A DNA stretch of 64,000 nucleotides from Pseudomonas sp. FP2309. GTDB taxonomy: Bacteria > Pseudomonadota > Gammaproteobacteria > Pseudomonadales > Pseudomonadaceae. The stretch lies in the NCBI RefSeq assembly GCF_030687575.1, contig NZ_CP117439.1, forward strand, positions 5,161,501 to 5,225,500, in the 5' to 3' direction. This document shows, in pieces, positions 15,960-24,429 of the stretch. Numbering within the stretch: the stretch's first letter is position 1; every line of letters starts with the position of its first letter. The notes under the pieces were generated by a model. That model was not told where the DNA came from. It made no database searches and worked only from the letters and a program-made list of their open reading frames with translations. The position numbers were made by a program, and so were the translations under genes.

Positions 15960-16900
15960 ACCACCTCCCGTCGCCGATCCTCGCGCGGACACTTGGCAAA
16001 CCGCGTGCGATAGCTGCGGGTAAAGTACGACGGCGATTCAAACCCGCAGGCAATACTCACCTCCAGCACACTCAGGTCGCTCTGCCTGAGCAGTTGCCGG
16101 GCTTTTTCCAGGCGCAGGCCGAGGTAGAAGTTGCTCGGTGTGTCGTTCAAGTGCAGGCGAAACAGGCGCTCCAACTGGCGCCGGGTGACCTTGATCGCCT
16201 CGGCCAGGGCCAACGTGCTCAGTGGCGGTTCGGTGTGCTGTTCCATCTCGCCGATTACCTGCACCAGCTTCTTGTTGTTGATGCCGTAGCGTGTGGCGAT
16301 CTGCATGCGCTGGTGGTCTTTGCGCGGGCGAATGCGGCCAAGCACGAACTGCTCGGACACCTGAATCGCCAGCTCCGGGCCGTGGGCCTGGGCGATCAGG
16401 TCGAGCATCAGGTCGATGGACGCGGTGCCACCGGCGCAGGTGATGCGGCGGCGGTCGATCTCGAACAGTTCCTGGGTCACGGTGAGGTGAGGATAGGACT
16501 CTTTGAAGGCGTCGATGGCTTCCCAGTGCAGGGTCAGGCGGTGGCCGTCGAGCAGCCCGGCTTGCGCCAGCACGCAGGCGCCGGTGTCTATGGCGCCGAG
16601 CGTCACGCCTTCATGGTCGAGGCGACGCAACCAGTGTTCCAGGGCGGGAGTGGCGCACTGCAACGGTTCGAAACCGGCCACCACCAGTAAGGTCGCGCCC
16701 TTTTTCAAGGGTTCCAGCGCGGCGTCGGCATTGACCGACATGCCATTGCTCGCCAGTACCGCCCCGCCATCGGCACTCAGCACGTGCCAGCGATACAGTT
16801 CGCCACGGAAGCGATTGGCCACCCGCAGCGGCTCCAGCGCGGAAATAAAGCCGATGGCCGAGAAGCCCGGCATCAGCAAAAAGTAGAAATCCTGGGACAT
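15956..16900 (-). CDS. cdhR: AraC-family activator of carnitine catabolism
   Basis: 314 residues. N-terminal DJ-1/GATase1-like sensory domain (FYFLLMPGFSAIGFISALEPLRVANRF at the start, GAIDTGACVLAQAGLLDG in the elbow region) and a C-terminal AraC-type DNA-binding domain (TLALAEAIKVTRRQLERLFR and EVSIACGFESPSYFTRSYR helices). Identified as CdhR because it is divergent from caiX and the cdh genes, as in P. aeruginosa, and is a clear paralogue of GbdR (21075-22178). CdhR is known to induce carnitine genes in response to carnitine. Start 16900 begins MSQDFYFLLMPG; upstream codons of the open frame are not conserved. The ribosome site (GAG) is weak. Confidence 0.9.
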   Translation of the reverse strand: MSQDFYFLLMPGFSAIGFISALEPLRVANRFRGELYRWHVLSADGGAVLASNGMSVNADAALEPLKKGATLLVVAGFEPLQCATPALEHWLRRLDHEGVTLGAIDTGACVLAQAGLLDGHRLTLHWEAIDAFKESYPHLTVTQELFEIDRRRITCAGGTASIDLMLDLIAQAHGPELAIQVSEQFVLGRIRPRKDHQRMQIATRYGINNKKLVQVIGEMEQHTEPPLSTLALAEAIKVTRRQLERLFRLHLNDTPSNFYLGLRLEKARQLLRQSDLSVLEVSIACGFESPSYFTRSYRTRFAKCPREDRRREVV

Positions 16901-16971
16901 GGTGGCGCTCTCGTCGCACGGGCAGCGTGGCACTGTGATACTCCCGTTCAGAAGCGGATTCAAGGGGGCAG

Positions 16972-16996
16972 GTCGCGCCAGTGCAAGAGCGGGTCG
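16972..16996 (+). promoter_or_regulatory. Candidate CdhR/GbdR site in cdhR/caiX gap
   Basis: GTCG at 16972 and 16993, 21 bp apart, within the 193 bp divergent region; a third GTCG lies at 17011. The second half reads GGGTCGCCGCCGTG. It lies about 100 bases before the caiX start. Same spacing as the sites at 3643, 13688 and 24256. Assignment to CdhR is inference. Confidence 0.4.
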
Positions 16997-17093
16997 CCGC
17001 CGTGCGTTTTGTCGCCCGCCGGCTTGCGTAACTTGGCCTCACGGCGCACAAAGACGCCGGACCCCACAATAACGACCTGCCGAGGGATCCACC

Positions 17094-18038
17094 ATGAACC
17101 GACTGATCAACCGCTGCGTGCTCGTACTCAGCGCCAGCGCCATCTTGAGCACTAACGTCCTGGCGGCCGACGCGGCCTCCTGCCAGAACGTGCGCATGGG
17201 CGTGGTGAACTGGACCGATGTCATCGCCACCAGCGCCATGACCCAAGTGTTGCTCGACGGCCTCGGCTACAAGACCAAACAAACCAGCGCCTCCCAGCAG
17301 ATCATCTTCGCCGGCATCCGCGACGCGCGCCTGGATATGTTCCTGGGCTACTGGAACCCGCTGATGACCCAGACCATCACGCCGTTCGTCGACGCCGGGC
17401 AAGTCAAGGTCCTCGACAAACCAAGCCTGGAAGACGCCCGCGCCACCCTCGCCGTGCCCACCTACCTGGCGGACAAGGGCCTGAAAACCTTCGCCGACAT
17501 CGCCAAGTTTGAAAAAGAACTGGGCGGCAAGATCTATGGCATCGAGCCAGGCTCGGGTGCCAATACGCAAATCAAGGCGATGATCGCCAAGAACCAGTTC
17601 GGCCTGGGCAAGTTCCAACTGGTGGAGTCCAGCGAAGCCGGCATGCTGGCCGCCGTCGATCGCGCCGTGCGGCGCAAGGAAGCCGTGGTGTTCTTCGGCT
17701 GGGCGCCGCACCCGATGAACGTCAACATCGCCATGACCTACCTCAGCGGCAGCGACGATGCCCTGGGCCCGAACGAAGGCATGGCCACGGTGTGGAGCGT
17801 CACCGCGCCAAACTACGCCGAACAGTGCCCCAACGTGCACAAACTGCTGACCAACCTGACGTTCACCGCCGCCGACGAGAGCCGGATGATGCAACCGCTG
17901 CTCGATCACAAGGACGCTCTGGAATCGGCCAAACAGTGGCTCAAGGATCACCCGCAAGACCAGGCACGCTGGCTGGAAGGGGTGACTACCTTCGACGGCA
18001 AACCCGCGGCCGCCAACCTGCAACTCACCGCCAAATAA
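17094..18038 (+). CDS. caiX: Carnitine-binding periplasmic protein
   Basis: Substrate-binding protein of the OpuAC/ProX-like betaine family, 314 residues, with a signal peptide cleaved near residue 24 (STNVLA-ADA). It delivers carnitine to the CbcWV core transporter, which is encoded separately at 25446-27466. Family hallmarks: VVNWTDVIATSAM at the start, MFLGYWNPLM, GKIYGIEPGSGANTQIK, ESSEAGMLAAVDRAV and FFGWAPHPMN, whose aromatic residues (W in NWTD, GYW and GWAPH) would form the cation-pi cage. Clearly homologous to CbcX at 24430. AGGGA precedes ATG 17094. First gene of a caiX-cdhC-cdhA-cdhB run. Confidence 0.93.
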   Translation: MNRLINRCVLVLSASAILSTNVLAADAASCQNVRMGVVNWTDVIATSAMTQVLLDGLGYKTKQTSASQQIIFAGIRDARLDMFLGYWNPLMTQTITPFVDAGQVKVLDKPSLEDARATLAVPTYLADKGLKTFADIAKFEKELGGKIYGIEPGSGANTQIKAMIAKNQFGLGKFQLVESSEAGMLAAVDRAVRRKEAVVFFGWAPHPMNVNIAMTYLSGSDDALGPNEGMATVWSVTAPNYAEQCPNVHKLLTNLTFTAADESRMMQPLLDHKDALESAKQWLKDHPQDQARWLEGVTTFDGKPAAANLQLTAK

Positions 18039-18112
18039 CCCCTGTTCATTCACCGCTTCGCAGCCGACAGCGGCTGCGGACGGCATCACTACGCCTGTAA
18101 GGAACCTGTCCC

Positions 18113-19000
18113 ATGAACCACGACGTCATCATCACCTGCGCACTCACCGGTGCTGGCGACACCACCGCCAGAAGCCCGCACGTGCCGGTCACCCCCAAAC
18201 AGATCGCGGCGGCGGCCGTTGAAGCGGCCAAGGCCGGGGCCACGGTGGTGCACTGCCACGTGCGTGACCCGCACACCGGCAAATTCAGCCGCGACGTGGC
18301 CCTGTACCGCGAAGTGATGGAGCGCATCCGCGAGGCCGACGTCGACATCATCGTCAACCTCACCGCCGGCATGGGCGGTGACCTGGAGATCGGCGGCGGC
18401 GAGAACCCCATGGAATTCGGCCCCAACACCGACCTCGTCGGCCCGTTGACCCGCCTGGCCCACGTCGAAGAACTGCTGCCGGAAATCTGCACCCTGGACT
18501 GCGGCACTCTGAACTTCGGCGATGGCGACACCATTTACGTGTCCACACCGGCGCAGTTGCGGGCCGGCGCCAGGCGCATCCAGGAACTGGGCGTGAAGGC
18601 CGAGCTGGAAATTTTCGACACCGGCCACCTGTGGTTCGCCAAGCAAATGATCAAGGAAGGTCTGCTCGACAACCCGCTGTTCCAGCTGTGCCTGGGCATC
18701 CCGTGGGGCGCGCCGGCCGACACCACCACCATGAAAGCCATGGTCGACAATCTGCCTGCCGACGCAGTGTGGGCTGGTTTTGGCATCGGCCGCATGCAAA
18801 TGCCGATGGCGGCGCAAGCGGTGCTGCTGGGCGGCAACGTGCGGGTCGGTCTGGAGGACAACCTGTGGCTGGACAAAGGCGTGCTCGCCACCAACGGTCA
18901 ACTGGTGGAACGCGCCAGCGAAATCCTCAGCCGCCTGGGCGCACGGGTCATGACCCCCGCCGAAGGGCGAATCAAGATGGGCCTGACCCAGCGCGGCTGA
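18113..19000 (+). CDS. cdhC: 3-dehydrocarnitine cleavage enzyme (BKACE family)
   Basis: Beta-keto acid cleavage enzyme (DUF849), 295 residues, that takes 3-dehydrocarnitine and acetyl-CoA to acetoacetate and betainyl-CoA. Zinc-binding TIM barrel: [15 protein letters not shown] at the start, VVHCHVRDP (HxH ligand pair) near residue 43-51, LDCGTLNF, and VGLEDNLW with the conserved glutamate. Start 18113 has GGAA about 8 bases upstream. Follows caiX by 74 bases, precedes cdhA by 60. The substrate follows from the operon rather than from the family alone, since BKACEs vary in specificity. Confidence 0.92.
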   Translation: MNHDVIITCALTGAGDTTARSPHVPVTPKQIAAAAVEAAKAGATVVHCHVRDPHTGKFSRDVALYREVMERIREADVDIIVNLTAGMGGDLEIGGGENPMEFGPNTDLVGPLTRLAHVEELLPEICTLDCGTLNFGDGDTIYVSTPAQLRAGARRIQELGVKAELEIFDTGHLWFAKQMIKEGLLDNPLFQLCLGIPWGAPADTTTMKAMVDNLPADAVWAGFGIGRMQMPMAAQAVLLGGNVRVGLEDNLWLDKGVLATNGQLVERASEILSRLGARVMTPAEGRIKMGLTQRG

Positions 19001-19060
19001 TTGCCTGAAACACCACCTGACTCCTGCAGAAAAAACACCTCCCCCTTAGGAACGTCGCCC

Positions 19061-20026
19061 ATGAGCTTTATCACCGAAATCAAAACCTTCGCCGCCCTCG
19101 GCAGCGGCGTCATCGGCAGCGGCTGGGTATCCCGCGCCCTCGCCCACGGCCTGGATGTGGTCGCCTGGGACCCGGCGCCCGGCGCTGAAGCGGCGCTGCG
19201 CAAACGCGTCGCCAACGCCTGGGGTGCCCTGGAGAAACAGGGCCTGGCGCCGGGCGCGTCCCAGGACCGCCTACGCTTTGTCAGCACCATCGAAGCCTGC
19301 GTGAAAGACGCCGACTTCATCCAGGAAAGCGCCCCGGAACGCCTGGATCTGAAACTTGAACTGCACAGCAAGATCAGCGCAGCGGCCAAGCCGAATGCAT
19401 TGATCGGTTCGAGCACTTCGGGCCTGCTGCCGAGTGAGTTCTACGAGGGCTCCACCCACCCGGAGCGCTGCGTGGTTGGGCACCCGTTCAACCCGGTGTA
19501 CCTGCTGCCGTTGGTGGAAGTGGTGGGCGGTAAGAAAACCGCGCCCGAGGCGATCCAGGCCGCAATCAAGGTGTATGAATCCCTCGGCATGCGTGCGTTG
19601 CATGTGCGCAAGGAAGTCCCTGGGTTTATCGCCGATCGCCTGCTCGAAGCGCTATGGCGCGAGGCGCTGCACCTGGTGAATGACGGCGTGGCCACCACCG
19701 GTGAAATCGATGATGCGATTCGCTTTGGCGCCGGGTTGCGCTGGTCGTTCATGGGCACTTTCCTCACCTACACCCTGGCGGGCGGTGATGCGGGTATGCG
19801 GCACTTCATGGCACAGTTCGGCCCCGCGCTGCAGTTGCCGTGGACCTACCTGCCGGCACCGGAACTGACCGACAAACTGATCGATGATGTGGTCGACGGC
19901 ACCCGTGATCAGTTGGGCACACACAGCATTTCGGCGCTGGAGCGCTACCGTGATGATTGCCTGTTGGCGGTGCTGGAGGCGGTGAAAACCACCAAGGCCA
20001 GACACGGCATGACCTTCGCCGAATAA
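19061..20026 (+). CDS. cdhA: L-carnitine dehydrogenase
   Basis: NAD-dependent oxidation of L-carnitine to 3-dehydrocarnitine, first step of the aerobic carnitine pathway. 321 residues, the usual length for the single-domain form. Rossmann motif [25 protein letters not shown] near the N-terminus; 3-hydroxyacyl-CoA dehydrogenase-type catalytic signature in [11 protein letters not shown] and [20 protein letters not shown] (His of GHPFNP); C-terminal helical domain with [21 protein letters not shown]. Start 19061 (AGGAACG 8-9 bases upstream) rather than the longer open frame from 19001. In some bacteria CdhA is fused to a thioesterase domain; here that domain is the separate next gene. Confidence 0.95.
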   Translation: MSFITEIKTFAALGSGVIGSGWVSRALAHGLDVVAWDPAPGAEAALRKRVANAWGALEKQGLAPGASQDRLRFVSTIEACVKDADFIQESAPERLDLKLELHSKISAAAKPNALIGSSTSGLLPSEFYEGSTHPERCVVGHPFNPVYLLPLVEVVGGKKTAPEAIQAAIKVYESLGMRALHVRKEVPGFIADRLLEALWREALHLVNDGVATTGEIDDAIRFGAGLRWSFMGTFLTYTLAGGDAGMRHFMAQFGPALQLPWTYLPAPELTDKLIDDVVDGTRDQLGTHSISALERYRDDCLLAVLEAVKTTKARHGMTFAE

Positions 20027-20038
20027 CGGATACCCAAC

Positions 20039-20515
20039 ATGCCTGCATTGACCACCTACACCACCCAAGTCCAGCCCGCCTGGGTCGACTACAACGGCCA
20101 TCTGCGCGACGCGTTCTATTTGCTGATTTTCAGCTACGCGACCGACGCGCTGATGGACACCCTGGGCCTGGACAGCGACAACCGCGAAGCCAGTGGCCAC
20201 TCGCTGTTCACCCTGGAGCTGCACCTGAACTACCTGCACGAAGTGAAGCTGGGCGCCGAGGTTGAGGTGCACACCCAACTGATCGCCCACGACGCCAAGC
20301 GCCTGCACCTTTATCACAGCCTGCACCTGGCAGGTGACGAGAAGGAACTGGCCGGCAATGAGCAGATGCTGTTGCATGTCGACCTGGCGGGCCCGCATGC
20401 GGCACCGTTCGCTGCGGCTACGCTGGAAAAAATCGCAGCGATCAGCGCCGCACAGGTGAACCTGCCCAGACCCGCCCTGCTTGGCCGCGTGATCGGTTTG
20501 CCGGTCAAAAAATAA
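20039..20515 (+). CDS. cdhB: Betainyl-CoA thioesterase
   Basis: Hot-dog-fold thioesterase of the 4-hydroxybenzoyl-CoA type, 158 residues, which hydrolyses betainyl-CoA to glycine betaine and so links carnitine use to gbcAB. The family start VQPAWVDYNGHLRDAFYL carries the conserved D-x-N-G-H-x-x-x motif (active-site Asp/His). Twelve bases separate it from cdhA, so the two are translated as a pair. Last gene of the carnitine run. Confidence 0.9.
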   Translation: MPALTTYTTQVQPAWVDYNGHLRDAFYLLIFSYATDALMDTLGLDSDNREASGHSLFTLELHLNYLHEVKLGAEVEVHTQLIAHDAKRLHLYHSLHLAGDEKELAGNEQMLLHVDLAGPHAAPFAAATLEKIAAISAAQVNLPRPALLGRVIGLPVKK

Positions 20516-20529
20516 GCGAAAAAAGCCCC

Positions 20530-20549
20530 GATCCAGCCGTGACTGGATC
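20530..20549 (-). terminator. Intrinsic terminator reading leftward
   Basis: GATCCAG and CTGGATC pair around a six-base loop, extended by flanking GC. On the minus strand the stem is followed by GGGGCTTTTTTCGC, a good U-tract; on the plus strand there is none. The nearest minus-strand gene upstream is gbdR, more than 500 bases away and with its own hairpin at 21041-21060. Confidence 0.65.
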
Positions 20550-20767
20550 GAGGCAGAGGTGCCTTGTGTGAGCTGTACATCCCGAGGGTGACCAAACCAT
20601 CAAGCTGTGTGGCTGAGTTCAGTGTGCCGATAACCGAGGACGGTGCATGGCCCGAAAACGACACGCTCATAGCCATCTGAGGCATTCGTGCATTCTGCCC
20701 TTGCCGCGTGCCTGAGCGGCTACCAGAATCCAGGTCAGACCCCGCTCCCCTCACCAGGATAAACGTC

Positions 20768-21031
20768 ATGATGCATGCGGATTTGATTGACCAGAATGAC
20801 CTGTTGGACCAACTGCGCTCGTTGGGTTTTGAAGTGTCCAGCGGCGCCAGCGCCGAACAGGCCTGCGAGTGCGCCGTGCGCGGCTTGAGCGAAGCACGGG
20901 CCAAGGCGCTCAAAGGCATGGTGGAAAAAATGTACAGCGGCAGCGCGACGATTTTGCCGGCGGTGCGTCAGGCAATCGACAAGCAGCTGTTGCCGGCGCT
21001 GATGCAGTTCAAGCAGAACTCGGGCGCCTGA
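20768..21031 (+). CDS. Small conserved hypothetical protein
   Basis: 87 residues, acidic to neutral, entirely helical in appearance (DLIDQNDLLDQLRSLGFEV, LSEARAKALKGMVEKMY, LPAVRQAIDKQLLPALMQF). No signal peptide, membrane segment or recognised motif; two cysteines in EQACECAV. AGGA lies 8 bases before ATG 20768; ATG 20771 is a close alternative. It lies next to gbdR as a convergent neighbour, the same place as a hypothetical gene beside gbdR in P. aeruginosa (recalled). Function unknown. Confidence 0.65.
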   Translation: MMHADLIDQNDLLDQLRSLGFEVSSGASAEQACECAVRGLSEARAKALKGMVEKMYSGSATILPAVRQAIDKQLLPALMQFKQNSGA

Positions 21032-21040
21032 TAGACCGCT

Positions 21041-21060
21041 ATCGGGGGCTTGCCCCCGAT
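21041..21060. terminator. Hairpin between the small gene and gbdR
   Basis: ATCGGGGGCTTGCCCCCGAT is a perfect 20 base palindromic hairpin located between the two converging stops (21031 and 21075). It is REP-like and may serve as a shared terminator; no U-tract is present. Confidence 0.5.
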
Positions 21061-21074
21061 GCAGTCAATGCGGT

Positions 21075-22178
21075 TTAAAGCCTGACGCTGGCAAACGTCG
21101 ACTCGTTGCGCGCCTGGCTCAACGCCGACATCGGCCCGGCCAACGGCGCCAGCACCAGAGCCTGCGGAATCGGCATCATCGCCACTTGCTGGGTGGTGTT
21201 GGAACCTACGCGCTCATCCCGTGGCGGGATGCCGAAGTACTCGCGGTAGCACTTGGAGAAGTGCGGCGTGGAGACAAACCCGCACACCGACGCCACTTCA
21301 ATGATCGACATCGGCGTTTGCTTGAGCAGTTGCCGTGCACGAATCAGGCGCAGCTTGAGGTAGTAGCGCGATGGTGAGCAGTGCAGGTATTTCTGGAACA
21401 GGCGCTCCAGCTGGCGGCGCGACACGGCGACGTACACTGCCAATTCATCCAGGTCGATCGGTTCTTCCAGGTTGGCTTCCATCAGCGCCACGATCTCCTG
21501 CAGCTTCGGCTGATTGGTGCCGAGCATGTGTTTGAGCGGCACGCGCTGGTGGTCCTGTTCGTTGCGGATGCGCTCGTACACAAACATCTCGGAGATGGCG
21601 GCCGACAGCTCACGGCCGTGATCGCGGCTGATCAGGTGCAGCATCATGTCCAGCGGCGCGGTGCCGCCCGAGCTGGTAAAGCGGTTGCGGTCGAGGGTGA
21701 ACAGGCGTGTGCTCATGGCCACACGCGGGAAGGCTTCCTGCATCGAGGCCAGGCATTCCCAGTGCACGCTGCAATCGAAGCCATCGAGCAGGCCGGCGCA
21801 GGCCAGAGCCCAACTGCCGGTGCACACGGCGCCAAGACGACGGGACTGGCGCGCCTGGCTTTGCAGCCATGACACGTGCTCACGGGTCACGGTGCGCTGG
21901 ATACCCACGCCGCCGCACACAATCACGGTGTCCAGGGCCGGAGCTTTGTGCATGGAAGCATCGGGAGTGATTTGCAGACCGTCGCTGGCCCAGACTTGGT
22001 TGCCATCCACGCTCAGGGTGGTCCAGCGATACAACTCGCGGCCGGACAGCTGGTTCGCCATGCGCAGTGGTTCCACTGCCGACGCCAGGGAAATCAGCGT
22101 GAAATTGTCCAGCAGCAAAAAGCCGATGGATTGAGGCGCACGGTTCTGGGGTTGGGCCCCTGAGTTGAACGACGTCAT
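21075..22178 (-). CDS. gbdR: AraC-family activator of glycine betaine catabolism
   Basis: 367 residues, the P. aeruginosa GbdR length. It senses glycine betaine/dimethylglycine and activates gbcAB, the dgc operon, cbcXWV and other genes. N-terminal DJ-1/GATase1-like domain (SIGFLLLDNFTLISLASAVEPLRMAN, GAVCTGSWALACAGLLDG) and C-terminal AraC domain (LDELAVYVAVSRRQLERLFQ and EVASVCGFVSTPHFSKCYREYFG). Paralogue of CdhR; the extra C-terminal tail (about 45 residues, Ala/Leu-rich) distinguishes it. Start 22178 has GGAG 9-10 bases upstream. sdaB lies 458 bases upstream on the same strand, separated by a hairpin. Confidence 0.94.
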   Translation of the reverse strand: MTSFNSGAQPQNRAPQSIGFLLLDNFTLISLASAVEPLRMANQLSGRELYRWTTLSVDGNQVWASDGLQITPDASMHKAPALDTVIVCGGVGIQRTVTREHVSWLQSQARQSRRLGAVCTGSWALACAGLLDGFDCSVHWECLASMQEAFPRVAMSTRLFTLDRNRFTSSGGTAPLDMMLHLISRDHGRELSAAISEMFVYERIRNEQDHQRVPLKHMLGTNQPKLQEIVALMEANLEEPIDLDELAVYVAVSRRQLERLFQKYLHCSPSRYYLKLRLIRARQLLKQTPMSIIEVASVCGFVSTPHFSKCYREYFGIPPRDERVGSNTTQQVAMMPIPQALVLAPLAGPMSALSQARNESTFASVRL

Positions 22179-22598
22179 CGCGGTAATCTCCTCACACAAA
22201 GCGGGTAATGGCCTCAGGCGAGGCTCTTGTTATTGCACTCCTCGTCCATAACGAGGAGAGGCTTTGAATGGATAGAGCAAATGCCGTGCCTGAAATTGAA
22301 TACGTATTCAATAAATCCTGAAAACGACCTGTTGATGCGTCTATATAAGCCCGCGCAGGAAGTGCGGGATATAGCCTGAAAACGATGTGAGAGCAGGTCT
22401 GCCTGAGCCGTGAGCAGATCGGTAGCACTTGTGGGAAGGCGCTTTGAGGGGTGTGGGATAAGTCTGTCACCCAACGCACGGGGGACGCGTGATCGAGGGC
22501 AAATCGTTCGCAAGCTACTTATCTGTTTGCGACGCGCCAAAAGGTGGCGCTTTTGGTTTGAGTGTTCACTTTATGAGCAGTTCTGACCCGATCTCAGC
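22179..22598. other. gbdR upstream region, no gene
   Basis: About 420 bases with short open frames on the minus strand that lack ribosome sites and look non-coding. It should hold the gbdR promoter. I see no GTCG-N17-GTCG pair here. A weak inverted GCGGGNNNNNNNNNNGCGGG-like pattern near 22350 is not convincing. Confidence 0.5.
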
Positions 22599-22622
22599 CA
22601 TCGGGGGGCACGCCCCCCGATG
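22599..22622 (-). terminator. Strong hairpin after serine dehydratase gene
   Basis: CATCGGGGGGC and GCCCCCCGATG arms around ACG-type loop, 15 bases after the serine dehydratase stop. Related in sequence to the hairpin at 21041-21060, so both may be REP copies used as terminators. Confidence 0.6.
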
Positions 22623-22636
22623 CAGGCGACCCGGCC

Positions 22637-24013
22637 TCAGCACTCGACTGCGCTGACCGCCAAGCCGCCCCGCGAAGTCTCTTTGTACTTGTCATGCATA
22701 TCCGCTCCGGTATCGCGCATCGTGCGGATCACCCGATCCAGCGAGATAAAGTGCTGACCGTCGCCACGCAGGGCCATTTGCGCGGCGTTGATCGCCTTGA
22801 CCGCTGCAATCGCATTGCGCTCGATGCACGGCACTTGCACCAGCCCGCCCACCGGATCGCAGGTCAGGCCGAGGTTATGCTCCAGACCGATTTCGGCGGC
22901 GTTGCACAGTTGTTCCGGCGTGGCGCCGAGGATCTCCGCGAGCCCTGCCGCAGCCATCGCGCATGCAGAACCCACCTCACCCTGGCAACCGACTTCGGCA
23001 CCGGAGATCGACGCGTTCTTTTTGCACAGGATGCCCACTGCCGCGGCGCCAAGCAGATAGTCGACCACGTTGGCTTCGGTGACTTCTTCGCTGAACTTCA
23101 TGAAATAGTGCAGCACCGCCGGGATGATCCCCGCCGCGCCATTGGTCGGTGCGGTGACCATGCGCCCACCGGCGGCATTTTCTTCGTTGACCGCCAGGGC
23201 GAACAGGTTGACCCATTCCATGGCGCTCAAGGTCGAGCCGATCACGTTGGGTTTGTTCAGCTCCTGCAGACTGCGGTGCAACTTGGCGGCGCGACGGCGT
23301 ACGTTCAGGCCGCCGGGCAGGATGCCTTCGTGTTTGAGGCCCTGCTCCACGCAGTCCTGCATGGCGTGCCAGAGTTTCATCAGGCCGCTGCGGATATCTT
23401 CTTCGGAGCGCCAGACTTTTTCGTTGGCCAGCATCAATTCGGCGACGCGCAGGTTATGGGTCTTGCACAGTTGCAACAGCTCGGCGGCGCTGGAAAAGTC
23501 ATAGGGCAGTACGGTGCGGTCCATGTCCGCCACGCCGCTTTGGGCCTGGGCTTCATCCACCACAAAACCGCCACCGACGGAGTAGTAGGTGTCGCGGCGC
23601 AGTTCGCCGTCATCACCGAACACCACCAGGGTCATGGCGTTGGGGTGAAAGGGCAGGTTTTCGTCGAGCAGGCGCATGTCCCGGGCCCACACGAACGGCA
23701 CGGGCAAGCGCCCGTCCAGCAGCAGGGTGTCGGTTTCGCGCAGGGTGTGAATGCGCACGCCGATTTGCGACGGATCGATCGCGTCCGGCCACTCGCCCAT
23801 CAGGCCCATGATGGTGGCAGTGTCGCTGCCGTGGCCGATGCCGGTGGCCGACAACGAGCCGTACAGCTGAACTTCAACGCGTCGCACCTGCTCCAACAAT
23901 TCACGTTCACGCAAGCCTTGAACGAACAACGCCGCGGCACGCATGGGGCCCACGGTGTGAGAACTCGAAGGCCCGATGCCGATCTTGAACAGGTCGAAAA
24001 CGCTGATAGCCAT
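22637..24013 (-). CDS. sdaB: L-serine dehydratase, iron-sulfur type
   Basis: Deaminates serine to pyruvate and ammonia, completing use of the glycine/serine produced from glycine betaine. 458 residues with the fused beta and alpha domains usual for single-chain enzymes. Domain signatures: [16 protein letters not shown] near the start (phosphate/substrate loop), [20 protein letters not shown], and the Fe-S cysteines in [16 protein letters not shown] and [10 protein letters not shown]. Start 24013 ([12 protein letters not shown]) has GAGGAG about 10 bases upstream; the open frame extends further without support. Divergent from cbcX across 416 bases. Naming follows P. aeruginosa sdaB in this locus; sdaA-type naming is equally possible. 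Confidence 0.9.
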   Translation of the reverse strand: MAISVFDLFKIGIGPSSSHTVGPMRAAALFVQGLRERELLEQVRRVEVQLYGSLSATGIGHGSDTATIMGLMGEWPDAIDPSQIGVRIHTLRETDTLLLDGRLPVPFVWARDMRLLDENLPFHPNAMTLVVFGDDGELRRDTYYSVGGGFVVDEAQAQSGVADMDRTVLPYDFSSAAELLQLCKTHNLRVAELMLANEKVWRSEEDIRSGLMKLWHAMQDCVEQGLKHEGILPGGLNVRRRAAKLHRSLQELNKPNVIGSTLSAMEWVNLFALAVNEENAAGGRMVTAPTNGAAGIIPAVLHYFMKFSEEVTEANVVDYLLGAAAVGILCKKNASISGAEVGCQGEVGSACAMAAAGLAEILGATPEQLCNAAEIGLEHNLGLTCDPVGGLVQVPCIERNAIAAVKAINAAQMALRGDGQHFISLDRVIRTMRDTGADMHDKYKETSRGGLAVSAVEC

Positions 24014-24208
24014 TAACGTGGAACTCCTCGATAAGCACGGGCCGGGCTTGAACGAGCTGCTACGCTCAGATCGCCCAGATGGCGGCATCATCCAGTTTTT
24101 GTTGCCCGTCACGGCGTCTCACACCGACGCACCCATGCTCACCAGCGTCGCTTGCGTGCGAACGCCTGTTTTGGCCGTTTTTTGCGGTGCAGAAGGGCAA
24201 AACCTGTG

Positions 24209-24227
24209 GTTTTACCCTGGTAAAAAC
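24209..24227. promoter_or_regulatory. Palindrome in sdaB/cbcX gap
   Basis: GTTTTACC, two bases, GGTAAAAAC: an inverted repeat with one extra A, flanked by AACCTGT on both sides in direct orientation. It looks like a repressor-type operator; the regulator is unknown. Confidence 0.4.
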
Positions 24228-24247
24228 CTGTAAGCGACGTCACCGAC

Positions 24248-24289
24248 ACTGGATACGACCCTCCCTGTACTGGATACGACGCACCCTGT
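24248..24289 (-). promoter_or_regulatory. 21 bp tandem direct repeat, candidate GbdR site
   Basis: Two adjoining 21-base copies starting ACTGGATACGAC and ending CCCTGT, identical at 19 of 21 positions. Read on the minus strand they give GTCGTATCC twice with a 21 bp period, the spacing also seen at gbc, dgc and car control regions. Two full helical turns is the classic spacing of AraC-type half-sites. The cbcX start is 141 bases downstream. Confidence 0.5.
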
Positions 24290-24429
24290 AGGCGTCAGAT
24301 TTTCACTGGTACATGATCAGTCTCGACTCGTTTGCAAGGCACCGTGGCAGAGCTGTCGTCGCACGCTCCAACCGCAACACTTATAAAGCGCGGCGAATGC
24401 CGCCAGAAAAAACACAGGAGTCTACCCAG

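Larger units (their letters stand above)
24014..24429. other. sdaB/cbcX divergent control region
   Basis: 416 bases with no credible gene. It holds a palindrome at 24209-24227 and a 21 bp tandem direct repeat at 24248-24289, and should contain the promoters of both genes. GbdR is known to activate cbcXWV. Confidence 0.6.

Noticed and set aside
24209..24227. Attachment or integration site
   Set aside because: A palindrome alone, with no integrase, tRNA or direct flanking repeat; an operator is the simpler reading.
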